From contig NZ_BDCD01000051.1 in NCBI RefSeq assembly GCF_001613325.1, positions 1-43,941 of the forward strand: DNA of 43,941 nucleotides, read 5' to 3'. The translations under genes and the position numbers were made by a program. The notes below the pieces were generated by a model. That model was not told where the DNA came from. It made no database searches and was given only the letters and a program-made list of their open reading frames with translations. Origin of the DNA: Nocardia yamanashiensis NBRC 100130. Its GTDB lineage: Bacteria > Actinomycetota > Actinomycetes > Mycobacteriales > Mycobacteriaceae. Shown in pieces: positions 7,219-15,268 of this stretch (the stretch's first letter is position 1; every line of letters begins with the position of its first letter).

Positions 7219-7742
7219 CACGCGGTGGTGAGGATGATCGGGCGGGCAAGTACGGCCGTGGACACCAGGTATCGGCCTTTGCTGGACGGATCGCGCAGGC
7301 GGGGGACTTGCCCGTGGTAGGCGTCGTTGTCTTCCGACCACACCGGTTGACCGGTCGCGATGCCGCGTGTTCCGTAGGTGGCGGCGAGCCGGAAATCGTA
7401 GTCCTCGTGCAACTGGATTTCGGCGGTGCGCAGCAGGCAGTGATGACGGATTCCGTTGTCGCCGCATCCATCGGCGTCGGGATCGATGATGACCGCGATG
7501 ACGTGGGTTCCGGTCGATTCCTCATCGAACGCCAGCGGGTACATGCCGTCGTAGTACTCATAGCCGCACTGGACCGCGTCGGTGATCAGCCACCAGCCTT
7601 GCGCGTGCTGTTCGCAGGTGAGCAGGACCATGACTTGCGGGTCCAGCAATTCCCGCTCCCCGCTGCGGGTCATCACATCGGGCAGCGCCGCGATCAGCTC
7701 TGCGGGGCTGGTCAGTCGGGTGAAGGATGCCGAAGTGTTCAA
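7218..7742 (-). CDS. Short DUF4192-like protein (174 aa)
   Basis: The N-terminus contains SPAELIAALPDVM, similar to the opening DPAxLLAAVP motif of DUF4192. The C-terminus has GQVPRLRDPSSKGRYL, reminiscent of the end of that domain. At 174 aa it is about half the usual length, so it may be a diverged or reduced relative of the DUF4192 gene just upstream. The start (MNTSASFTRLTSPAEL) has GGAAAGGAA upstream and is preceded by TCTGTAG hairpin 4. The stop overlaps the next gene's start. Function unknown. Confidence 0.65.
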   Translation of the reverse strand: MNTSASFTRLTSPAELIAALPDVMTRSGERELLDPQVMVLLTCEQHAQGWWLITDAVQCGYEYYDGMYPLAFDEESTGTHVIAVIIDPDADGCGDNGIRHHCLLRTAEIQLHEDYDFRLAATYGTRGIATGQPVWSEDNDAYHGQVPRLRDPSSKGRYLVSTAVLARPIILTTA

Positions 7743-7802
7743 CGTGCGTTCCTTTCCGGTAGATCCTGTTGGGGCGCAACAGGATCGGTGGCGGGTGCAC
7801 GT

Positions 7803-7833
7803 CGGGTCGGGCCACTACAGATGGCCCGACCCG
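7803..7833 (-). promoter_or_regulatory. TCTGTAG-loop hairpin 4
   Basis: A perfect 12-bp stem (7803-7814 with 7822-7833) encloses ctacaga at 7815-7821. It lies 17 nt after the stop at 7851 and 60 nt before the start at 7742. It is the longest uninterrupted stem of the five hairpins and shares only the loop with them. Confidence 0.75.
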
Positions 7834-7850
7834 GTGTGCGAGAGGGGGTT

Positions 7851-8909
7851 TCAGTGCACGTGCAGGAACGCGGCCCGGACGTCGGCCGGGTGCAGGCGCT
7901 GCCGGATCGCTTCGTGTAATGCGACCGCGACCCGGTGTTGCGGGTCGGCTCGTACCGCGATCTCGACCGCGACCCGGGCGGCGGTGGGATCTCCAGCGCG
8001 GGTGTAGAGCCCGAGTGCGAGCAGGGCGGCGGCGTGGGCCTGGTCCTCGCCTTCGGTGCCGGTGGTCAACAGCCCCCACAGCGTCAGATCCGCGTGCGGG
8101 TCGGTGGCGTGGAAGCTGCCCGGTCCGGCGGCTACCTGCGCGTACAGTTCGTCGCGGACGCGCCCGCACCGCATGATGACCGTGATCCGCGCTAAATCGG
8201 CAGGGTCGGCATCGGTGTCGGGATTGTCGCTGAGTCGGCTCAGTTCGCTCAGGTAGGCGTGGACCGCGTCCACCTCGCCCCGGAAGTGGGCTTCTTCCTC
8301 CCGATTGCGGATCGCGGTCGTGAGCCGGGCTTCAGCGGCGGCCTGCGCGCCGGGCAACGCGGCCGCGACCTGCCCGGTCAGTTCCAGATCGCGGGCGAAC
8401 ATTTCCAGCGCGTCCCGGTACGGGTCGTGTAACCCGGTCAGCACCTGCGGCCCGGTGTCGGGAATGATCGTGGCGGGGTCGTCCACGGTGCCGGTGCGCG
8501 GGAACCCGGTCAAGCTCCACCACGGGGTAGCGGGCTGTACGGCCGTGGTCGCCCACACCCCGGCCGGGGTGATGCCGCGTTCGGTGAGTGCGTGGATGAA
8601 CGCGCCGGGTAATGCCCGGTACGGGGCGGGTAGATGCGCGAACTGTCCCGGGGCCGGGACCGCCAGCGCGGTGGTGATACCGATCAGATAGGCGGTATCG
8701 GCGGGGCCGTCGCCGATCGCGCGGGTCATCCGCGCGTAGAGCAGGTTCGGCGACCCTTCCAGCGGAAACACGCAATGACGGCGGATCAGCCCTTGCACCC
8801 CCAGCAGCAGGACCATCGATTCGGTTGGGGTCTGGTGCAGCAGGGTCGGGACCGCTGCGATCACATGCCCGGGATCGGCAGCGTCGGGGTTGGTGATATT
8901 CGGTTCCAT
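7851..8909 (-). CDS. DUF4192 family protein (352 aa)
   Basis: The protein opens with ADPGHVIAAVPTLLHQTPTES followed by a hydrophobic strand (MVLLLGV), the characteristic start of DUF4192 proteins. The middle has a WWSL segment and a CGR motif also typical of the family. Its length is close to that usual for the family. Function is unknown; DUF4192 genes are frequent in actinobacterial chromosomes and mobile elements. The start at 8909 is supported by GAGGAAGGA upstream. This is the first gene of the right-hand minus cluster, preceded by hairpin 5 and structured repeat B. Confidence 0.8.
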   Translation of the reverse strand: MEPNITNPDAADPGHVIAAVPTLLHQTPTESMVLLLGVQGLIRRHCVFPLEGSPNLLYARMTRAIGDGPADTAYLIGITTALAVPAPGQFAHLPAPYRALPGAFIHALTERGITPAGVWATTAVQPATPWWSLTGFPRTGTVDDPATIIPDTGPQVLTGLHDPYRDALEMFARDLELTGQVAAALPGAQAAAEARLTTAIRNREEEAHFRGEVDAVHAYLSELSRLSDNPDTDADPADLARITVIMRCGRVRDELYAQVAAGPGSFHATDPHADLTLWGLLTTGTEGEDQAHAAALLALGLYTRAGDPTAARVAVEIAVRADPQHRVAVALHEAIRQRLHPADVRAAFLHVH

Positions 8910-8959
8910 GGAAATTCGTCCTTCCTCGTGAATTTCGGACGGGATGACCGTTTCTCCCG

Positions 8960-8986
8960 GCCCGGTCGGCTACAGACAGACCGGGC
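8960..8986 (-). promoter_or_regulatory. TCTGTAG-loop hairpin 5
   Basis: A 10-position stem (8960-8969 with 8977-8986) with one G/A mismatch encloses ctacaga at 8970-8976. It lies 50 nt before the start at 8909. No gene ends upstream, so this hairpin cannot be a terminator of a preceding gene, which argues for a 5'-leader function. Confidence 0.7.
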
Positions 8987-9055
8987 AGGAACGAAACGGG
9001 ATGATCAGAAATCACACTGTGGAATTCTCAAAGTTCCCTGGTCGCGGGGCCTACC

Positions 9056-9082
9056 CTGCACCCCGTACCACTTCTCTATAAT
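9056..9082 (+). promoter_or_regulatory. Candidate promoter of structured RNA, copy B
   Basis: TATAAT occupies 9077-9082 at the same place as in copy A, with CTGCAC at 9056-9061 as a weak -35 candidate. Conservation of the hexamer inside an otherwise diverging segment supports function. The expected start would be near 9089. Confidence 0.45.
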
Positions 9083-9088
9083 AGCTTT

Positions 9089-9603
9089 TTACGTGCATGT
9101 ATGGTGGCGGTTCGGGGAATGTTGCGCCGCCTTTTTGGCCTTGTTTTTCGTCTTTTTCCTGGGGTTTTGTCTTGACTTTTTTTTGGTTGGCCTTTGCAGG
9201 CTCCGCCTCCCCGGCGTGAGGGGCGGGGGTCCGGGGGCGGAGCCCCTGGTGCGCGGCCGCAGGTCGCGGAGGAACCGGAGCACGGCCTAAAGGAGGGTGG
9301 GGGTGTTGGTGTTGTCCTTCGCTGGGCCCGGGGCGCCTCCGATCACGGTGGCCCGGGGAGGTCAAGCCGCCCGCTTTTGGCTGCTTGGGCTCCCCGGGGT
9401 GCCGTGATAGCCCCTGATTGGGTCCAGTGGAGGGCAACGCCAACACCCTGAGGCCGGGCGACGCGCGACCGCCAGGTCGCGGAAACCCGGCGCGTGGCCG
9501 GCGGTGGTGTGCGATGCGTGCCGGTCGCGTACCGGCCGCGGCACACGGGGTGAGCCCGCGGGAGCTACGCGGGCCGGGGACGGCTCCCCGGCCGCGGCAG
9601 CTC
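9089..9603 (+). ncRNA. Candidate large structured ncRNA, copy B
   Basis: The same fold as copy A is possible. A 9-bp stem pairs 9199-9207 with 9236-9244. The long helix pairs 9301-9325 with 9424-9448 over 25 bp, 21 Watson-Crick and 4 G-U in the plus-strand RNA, and the inner stems are conserved. The first and sixth pairs of the helix change C-G to G-C and C-G to U-A relative to copy A, and four more positions differ only by wobble-compatible changes. This pattern supports a plus-strand RNA. Ends are inferred; class and function are unknown. Confidence 0.6.
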
Positions 9604-9729
9604 ACCGCCTTCTCTGTCTTGCTTTCGACGCGCCCGAACTGGCCCGACCCGCCCATGGAACAGGGCGTTGACCAGCCCGGATCGGCCGGTAACCGCCTCC
9701 GAAGTGCATGAAAACCGTAAACTATAGAT

Positions 9730-10458
9730 ATGGCGATGGTGACGTTCTCGACGCTGACCAGGGCGTTGGCTCCGCATGTCAACGAAGCGTTCGAGGACAA
9801 TCACGTCATCGTCCTGGAACGGTCGAAAAAGCCGGCCGGGGTGCTGATGGGTCATGATCTGTGGCTGATCGGGCAGGAACGCGCGATCGAACCGGCCCGC
9901 GCGGAGGAGATGAACTCCCGCCGGGCGCAGAACGCGATGAAACCGATCCGCGAACATCTCGATCAGGGCGTGCACACGATCGTCACGGTGGACTCGCACC
10001 CGAAAGCGGTGTTCGCACCGTATGAGTGGGCGCGAGAGTTGTTCCCGGAGCTGGGATTACCGGCCACGCCGCAGCCCCCGGAATCGGCGCTGATCGTCTA
10101 CCGCAGTCTCAACCGGCTGGCCGAACTCGATGCCGAATTCGCGGGCACACCGGATCCGGAATTCGAGATGGACCGGCGATTGTCCGCGGGCCCGACCAGG
10201 ATTCCCGCGATCCGCCGAAACCGGTTACGCGCGGTCGTATACGTGCACGACGGTGTCGTGGCCCGGGTCCGCACGCTGGACCCGCACGCGCAGTGGGAAG
10301 ACCTTCCCGGCCCGTTCAGTCTGGCGCCGGTCTCTCCGCCGTTGACCGCGCTGCAGATCGAACGGAAACTGCCCGGCCTGCCGTTGCGGCCGGGTGACAA
10401 GCAGGAACAGCGGTGGGGGACCTGGCGCGAATACCTCGACCTCACCCCGGCTGACTGA
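9730..10458 (+). CDS. Double Phd/YefM-antitoxin-like protein (242 aa)
   Basis: Residues ~4-50 (FSTLTRALAPHVNEAFEDNH, then VIVLERSKKPAGVLM) match the Phd/YefM antitoxin fold: a helix pair, then VIV strand and an xxPAGVL strand. Residues ~78-112 (MKPIREHLDQGVHTIVTVD, then HPKAVFAPYEWAREL) look like a second copy. The rest (~115-242) is unrecognised. No toxin gene follows; the next gene is convergent. A TATAGAT hexamer at 9723-9729 lies so close that a leaderless transcript starting at the second in-frame ATG (9736) is plausible, giving a 240-aa product. It could be an antitoxin-derived regulator. Confidence 0.6.
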   Translation: MAMVTFSTLTRALAPHVNEAFEDNHVIVLERSKKPAGVLMGHDLWLIGQERAIEPARAEEMNSRRAQNAMKPIREHLDQGVHTIVTVDSHPKAVFAPYEWARELFPELGLPATPQPPESALIVYRSLNRLAELDAEFAGTPDPEFEMDRRLSAGPTRIPAIRRNRLRAVVYVHDGVVARVRTLDPHAQWEDLPGPFSLAPVSPPLTALQIERKLPGLPLRPGDKQEQRWGTWREYLDLTPAD

Positions 10459-10496
10459 CAACCAGCCCCGGGTGTTGTTACACCACATTGGCTCCA

Positions 10497-10530
10497 CTAG
10501 CTAGGTGGGTAGCTAGCACGCTAGCTAGCT
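10497..10530. repeat. CTAG/TAGCTAG cluster
   Basis: Several overlapping CTAGCTAG or TAGCTAG words occur within about 34 bp. CTAG is generally rare in GC-rich actinobacterial DNA, so the cluster is striking. It lies between the convergent ends of the Phd-like gene and the dpdA-like 3' fragment. It could be an array of binding sites for a regulator or partition protein. Confidence 0.6.
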
Positions 10531-10583
10531 CACGCCCGGTGCCACGGGCCGTCAGCATTGGGCCGCTCAGGCCGCGTAATGGT

Positions 10584-11060
10584 TCACGCGGCCGACATGT
10601 CCAGGGACAGCTGGATTCCCCGCGGCCGGCGGGCCTGTTCGGCGGCCGCGGCGAGCACGCGGTCGCGCCAGCGCAGGGCGTAGCGCAGGCAGTTCTGGCA
10701 ATGCTGGTGCGTGCACCCTGGGAGTGGGGGTTCGTGTTCGGCCGCTTTGGACCAGGAGCACGAATCGGCGGAGGCGAGCAGGTCCCCGTACCGGCCGAGA
10801 CCTTCGGTCTTCACGCCGAACCCGTGCATCCGGATCCCGGGCAGCTGGTCGTGCAGGGTCGCGAAGATCTCCGCGGCGTCGCGGCTGGACTGGCGCCGGC
10901 ACACCGACCCGACACCCACGATCGGTTCGCTGGTCAGGTCGATACCGGCGTCGAGATACATTTGCGCGCACCGCAGATAGTCCCCGACCTGCCAGCCTTG
11001 CAGGACCGGCATGATGGGCAGGTCCGCCGCCAGGTCCCGGAGTTCGAGCAGGTTCGCCAC
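10584..11060 (-). pseudogene. DpdA-like transglycosylase, 3' half
   Basis: Reading on the minus strand from about 11060, the frame gives VANLLELRDLAADLPIMPVL, then GVGSVCRRQ, HGFGVK, SADSCSW and a CTHQHCQNC zinc-type motif. These are C-terminal motifs of DpdA-like members of the tRNA-guanine transglycosylase superfamily, some of which install 7-deazaguanines in DNA. The N-terminal half is at 17679-18034. Joining 11060 to 17679 restores one frame of about 277 aa. The extra residues that an uninterrupted frame adds upstream of VANLLEL come from the insert. The gene is broken and presumably inactive. Confidence 0.8.
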
Positions 11061-11256
11061 CAACTCCGGACTATTACATCCGATGAGGTATCCGCGATCG
11101 TGGGTATCCACGTCTTTGCTGGTGGAACCGCACGGGCATTTGGCTTGAATGGATTCCCTCACCTGGACTTTTGTGATGCTGTAGCGTCCGCATTCACGTG
11201 CCGCATTGCATCGGATGATCGAATCCATCATTGGTTTGAGGTAAGGAGTGCTCGGA

Positions 11257-12390
11257 GTGGGCTCGGAAGGTCGTGGCCAGCTGCACGCGGTCGCCGGGGC
11301 GGCCGAGTCGATGCTTGCCTCAGGTGTTGCGCTGTTGCAGCCAGAGGAAACGGTGTTGAAAGCGATGCTGGCCGGATGGGCGGTACAGCAGGCGTCGCGG
11401 CTACTGACACCGGGCACCGTGGAGCAACGGCAGCAGAATGTACGGCGGTTTGTGGCGTTCACCAACGAATACCCATGGAAGTGGGCGCCGGGCGATGTCG
11501 AGGAGTGGACCGCATCGCTGGTCGACCGGGGCCTGGCTCATTCCACGATTCGCCATTACCAGGAGCAGGTGGCCCTGTTCCTGGAGTACTTGACCGATAT
11601 CCGCTACGGCTGGGATATGTTGTGCGAGAAGCATTTCGGCACGCATCCAGTGCAGGTGTTCCACGAATGGAACACCGCAGTCCATCGTGCTGAGGTGGAG
11701 GCTCGGCCCGGCAACCGCCCGATGAGCCGGGACGAACTCCAGGACTTCTTCGACTACTGCGACGAACGAGTCACCGTTGTGCGCAGATCCAGGCGGAAGG
11801 GCTGGCTCGCGGCATACCGGGACTCGGCGATGTTCAAAACGATCTACGCGTGGGGGCTGCGGCGCAGGGAGACCGCCATGCTGGAAACCGTTGACTGGTC
11901 AGGCAATTCGGCCACACCCGAGTTCGGGCGCTACGCGGCGCTGTCGGTGCGCTACGGCAAGGCAAAGCGCGGCAGCCCGCCCAAGCGGCGTTCGGTGCTT
12001 TCGACTATGGGTTGGGCGGTGGAAGCCGTCACCGAGTGGGTGGAGGACATCAGGCCGATGTACGCCATCGCCGGCACGACGATGTGGCCTACCGAGCGTG
12101 GCGGGCGAATCAGCAACGACTACCTCAACACTCGCTTCGCCGCGTGCCGTGACGCGATCGGCCTGCCATCCGAACTCGGGCCGCACTGTCTGCGCCATTC
12201 CTACATCTCCCACTTGCTCGAGGACGGGTACGACCATCTCTTCGTCCAGCAGCAGGTCGGCCACGCCTGGGGCGCCACCACAGCGATCTACACATCGGTC
12301 GGCTCGGACTACAAGAACAAGGTGTTGCGCCGCGCTCTGGACCGGGCGTTCGCTCCACATGCACAAGTAGGAGACCCCAATGGCGAGTAA
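11257..12390 (+). CDS. Tyrosine recombinase/integrase (377 aa)
   Basis: The N-terminal SAM-like DNA-binding domain spans residues ~45-110. The catalytic domain carries the expected motifs: Arg in YAWGLRRRE, a Lys region in YGKAKRGSPPKRR, HCLRHS, then QQVGHAW and the nucleophile Tyr in IYTSVGSDY. All active-site residues seem present, so it is probably functional. GTG 11257 is chosen because AAGGAG at 11243-11248 gives good spacing; a GTG at 11248 would overlap that site. The stop overlaps the start of the next gene. It is likely the enzyme that inserted this element. Confidence 0.9.
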   Translation: MGSEGRGQLHAVAGAAESMLASGVALLQPEETVLKAMLAGWAVQQASRLLTPGTVEQRQQNVRRFVAFTNEYPWKWAPGDVEEWTASLVDRGLAHSTIRHYQEQVALFLEYLTDIRYGWDMLCEKHFGTHPVQVFHEWNTAVHRAEVEARPGNRPMSRDELQDFFDYCDERVTVVRRSRRKGWLAAYRDSAMFKTIYAWGLRRRETAMLETVDWSGNSATPEFGRYAALSVRYGKAKRGSPPKRRSVLSTMGWAVEAVTEWVEDIRPMYAIAGTTMWPTERGGRISNDYLNTRFAACRDAIGLPSELGPHCLRHSYISHLLEDGYDHLFVQQQVGHAWGATTAIYTSVGSDYKNKVLRRALDRAFAPHAQVGDPNGE

Positions 12391-12727
12391 CAGCGGCAAA
12401 CTTGGATACCGCTGGAACCTTCGGACACTGATGGCCGGCAAGGACATGTTCGCCACCACCGATCTGGTGCCGTTGCTCGCCGACCGCGGCGTCGTGCTAT
12501 CGGCCGCGCAGGTATACCGGTTGGTGACCCAAACTCCGGAACGACTGAGCCTGCCGATCCTTGTGGCGCTGTGCGACATCCTCGACTGCACGCCCAACGA
12601 CCTGATCGAGCCGGTGGCGGAGGCGAGGCGGCCCAAGGCGACCGGCACCGGCGGCGCAATAGCGAAGGCCGACAGCGTGGTTGCCGACCGCAAGCCCCGC
12701 CGGGCGGAGATTCGTCGACAACCATGA
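12380..12727 (+). CDS. Small XRE-type HTH protein (115 aa)
   Basis: The start overlaps the recombinase stop by 11 nt and its own stop overlaps the next start (ATGA), so the three genes form one unit. Residues ~25-75 form an HTH of the XRE/HTH_26 type, with LSAAQVYRLV as recognition-helix region and LPILVALCDILDCTPNDLI as the typical closing helices. The basic tail (KPRRAEIRR) may aid DNA binding. In similar actinobacterial modules this gene sits between a recombinase and a large zinc-ribbon protein; it may control or assist recombination. Confidence 0.8.
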   Translation: MASNSGKLGYRWNLRTLMAGKDMFATTDLVPLLADRGVVLSAAQVYRLVTQTPERLSLPILVALCDILDCTPNDLIEPVAEARRPKATGTGGAIAKADSVVADRKPRRAEIRRQP

Positions 12728-15012
12728 CCGAGACCTGCGCCGTGTGCAGCGAGGCTCGTCAGCTCATCGGCCTCACGCCACGAGGCGGACGCTGGTGTGG
12801 CCGCTGTAAGAAGCGGCACATCGCCGCGGCAGACCTGCAGAGGAAACGGGACCGCATCGTCGCTGCAGTGACCGCCGTCGAGCCGGAACTGCCCGTAGAG
12901 GTCATCACCGCCGCCGTTCGCGAGGCCGCCCCGCTCAAACGCCATGTGAGCATGCTCGCCAAGCATTTGGCCGAATACCCCGACGCCCTGTCCGGCGGTC
13001 CTACCAGCGGTATGGCCCCGCTGCACCGTCTCGCTGGACTGCTGACCGACGCGGGCGCCCAGCACATCGCGCCCCGACACCCGGTCTGCACAAGATGCGG
13101 GCAACGCGCGCGTAAACACAAGCGTGTCGACGGCGGCACATGCGCGAACTGCCGGTCGCAGGAAAAGCGGCCGTGCCCAGCCTGCGGAAAAGTTCGCAGG
13201 CCATACGCGTTCGATGCAACCGGACGCACCTTGTGCCACATGTGCATTCGCGGCCAGCGGCGGCGAGCCGAGACAACGGAGCTGCGCGACCGCATCGGAG
13301 ACTGGGTGCTGGCGCGCGACCCCGGAGCCGAGCGTCCGAAGATCATCGCCGTCATCGAAGACGTCGCCCCCAACCTCGAATATCTCCGGCGGGTGACAGG
13401 CGAGCTCGACCAGGAATCGGAGCTGGGTTGGCCTCCGGGCGCTACGGCCAACCTCATCGTCGCTCTCGTCTCCACAGGTACCGCCACCGGTCTTCCTGCC
13501 CTGATCTGCCACGAGTGCGGACACCAAGCCGGACCGAACCCCCACATCAGCTTGAACTGTGTCACGGTCAGTCCGGGAGTGGTGCGCTGTGACGCCTGCG
13601 TGAGGAGATGCCCCACATGCGGCAGGTCGTCGCGGTTGCCCGGCGAGAACATGTGCGGTCGGTGCCGCAACGACCGGACCCGACCGCGGATACGCGGAAC
13701 GTGTGCCGGTTGCGGCAATCCGGACCAGCGACTCGGCGGCGCGGGTACCTGCCGTCGATGTCGAAGTCTCGTACCGAAACTCTGCGAGGACTGCCAGGAA
13801 CCCGCGCGCCGCACCCGATGCGACGGCATCTGGGTCTGCCAGCACTGTGCCTTGCAGCGAGAGGTCGACAAACTGCTTCCCGATGGCGGCGGACCCCTGG
13901 CCGCGCTGCGAGAAGCGATCCTGGCCGCCAAGCCGAACACGACCCGGATCTGGTTGGCGTTCCCGCATGTCGCTGAACGACTGTCAGCGCTGCGAGATAG
14001 GCAGATGGACCTCACCCACGCGGCGCTCGACCACCTCCCGGCAGGCCGCGACGTGGAACACCTCCGCAACCTGCTCGTCGCTTCCGGCGCTTTGCCCGAC
14101 GACCCGTTCCGGCCCATCAACGCTTGGGTCCGTCAATTGCCAGACACCTTGGCCGGGCTCGGACCCGTGGACAGCAGAACCGTGCGGTCCTGGCTGAGGT
14201 GGCAGGTGCTGCCACGACTGCGTCGCCGCGCCGAGGCCGGGCACTACATGAAGTCCAGCCTAGGCAACGCCCGACAGGACCTGCGTGAGGTCGTGGACTT
14301 CCTCGCCAGCCTCGCGGCATCCGGACGGGCCCTCGCAGGCTGCCGCCAGGAAGACGTGGACGACTGGTTCAGAGAAGCCAATGCGCAGCGGCATCGTGCT
14401 CACCCCTTCCTCATATGGGCCAGGCGGCGCAGACATATGCCGCGGACCCTCGATCTGCCGCAGAGATATCGCGGAATACCCACGACACCAACCGATTCCG
14501 AGTCTCGATGGGCTGTCGCGCACCGACTCGTCGATGACGACTCCATCCATCCGGCCGACCGCGTCGCCGCCGCGCTCGTCGTGCTCTACGCACAGCCGCT
14601 GACGCGGGTGACCGCGCTGACCCTCGACCACGTCCGCAGGGACAATGCGGTCGTCATGCTCAGGCTCGGCGACGACGAACTGGAACTTCCCGAACCGTTT
14701 GCCTCGCTGATCATCCAGCTGCCCTGCCCGCGATCCGACGGCCCGTCGAGGCAGTTCCCCACGCGGTGGCTCTTCCCCGGAACGCATCCCAGTCGCCCCT
14801 TGGGGCCGATCCCGCTCGCCAATCGGCTTCTCGCCCTGGGGATTCAGCCCCGCCCTATGCGAGCGTCGGCCCTGCGGCAACTGACATCCGAAATGCCGCC
14901 CGCCATCGTCGCAAGCGTGCTAGGACTTCGCCCGGGCACCGCGGTCCGATGGGCGGCAGCGTCGGGAGGGAACTGGGCGAAGTACGTCCACGACCGCCAG
15001 TCCCGACCATGA
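12724..15012 (+). CDS. Multi-zinc-ribbon protein with degenerate recombinase-like C-terminus (762 aa)
   Basis: The start ATG 12724 overlaps the upstream stop. The first ~380 residues hold a series of CxxC pairs (CAVC, CGRC, CTRCG, CANC, CPACG, CHMC, CHECG, CDAC, CPTCG, CGRC, CAGCG, CRRC, CEDC, CQHC), indicating tandem zinc ribbons. The last ~250 residues follow the layout of a tyrosine recombinase: an N-terminal helical domain, then LTRVTALTLDHV in place of the first Arg box and RASALRQLTSEMP in place of HxLRHS. The catalytic His/Arg/Tyr set is not evident. It is probably a recombinase partner rather than an enzyme. Confidence 0.75.
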   Translation: MTETCAVCSEARQLIGLTPRGGRWCGRCKKRHIAAADLQRKRDRIVAAVTAVEPELPVEVITAAVREAAPLKRHVSMLAKHLAEYPDALSGGPTSGMAPLHRLAGLLTDAGAQHIAPRHPVCTRCGQRARKHKRVDGGTCANCRSQEKRPCPACGKVRRPYAFDATGRTLCHMCIRGQRRRAETTELRDRIGDWVLARDPGAERPKIIAVIEDVAPNLEYLRRVTGELDQESELGWPPGATANLIVALVSTGTATGLPALICHECGHQAGPNPHISLNCVTVSPGVVRCDACVRRCPTCGRSSRLPGENMCGRCRNDRTRPRIRGTCAGCGNPDQRLGGAGTCRRCRSLVPKLCEDCQEPARRTRCDGIWVCQHCALQREVDKLLPDGGGPLAALREAILAAKPNTTRIWLAFPHVAERLSALRDRQMDLTHAALDHLPAGRDVEHLRNLLVASGALPDDPFRPINAWVRQLPDTLAGLGPVDSRTVRSWLRWQVLPRLRRRAEAGHYMKSSLGNARQDLREVVDFLASLAASGRALAGCRQEDVDDWFREANAQRHRAHPFLIWARRRRHMPRTLDLPQRYRGIPTTPTDSESRWAVAHRLVDDDSIHPADRVAAALVVLYAQPLTRVTALTLDHVRRDNAVVMLRLGDDELELPEPFASLIIQLPCPRSDGPSRQFPTRWLFPGTHPSRPLGPIPLANRLLALGIQPRPMRASALRQLTSEMPPAIVASVLGLRPGTAVRWAAASGGNWAKYVHDRQSRP

Positions 15013-15268
15013 CCGCCAACGGCATTCGAGACGTTCGAAGGTGGCGGGTCGCGTCTATTGAAGCGGAGTCCGAAGGGTCGGCCAGTGCCAGCGACCTGTG
15101 TCTGCCGGACCGCCGAACGACCGGGGTGTTCTGCTCGGTGGGCGGCCGGGGTTGGCAGGGCCGCTTGCGGCGAGATGCTCGTCGAGGGCCAGGACGTAGC
15201 GAAGAGGCATGCATCCATCGGCGGAAATCGGAGTGTGCCAATACGGCCGTGGTGGGAATATTTGTCTG

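Larger units (their letters stand above)
9015..9603. repeat. ~590-bp direct repeat, copy B
   Basis: Homologous to 2948-3534 in the same orientation, about 6.07 kb away. The two copies share the CACTGTGGA opening, the TATAAT box, the T-rich tract and the GC-rich helical blocks. They differ in several places, often in ways that keep base pairing. It separates the right-hand minus cluster from the plus-strand gene at 9730. Confidence 0.85.

Noticed and set aside
9051..9800. 249-codon minus frame through repeat B
   Set aside because: The matching part of copy A does not keep the same frame, so it is not a conserved protein.
11899..13968. 689-codon minus-strand frame across the recombinase and zinc-ribbon genes
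   Set aside because: Antisense to two genes with clear motifs; no start signal or domain.
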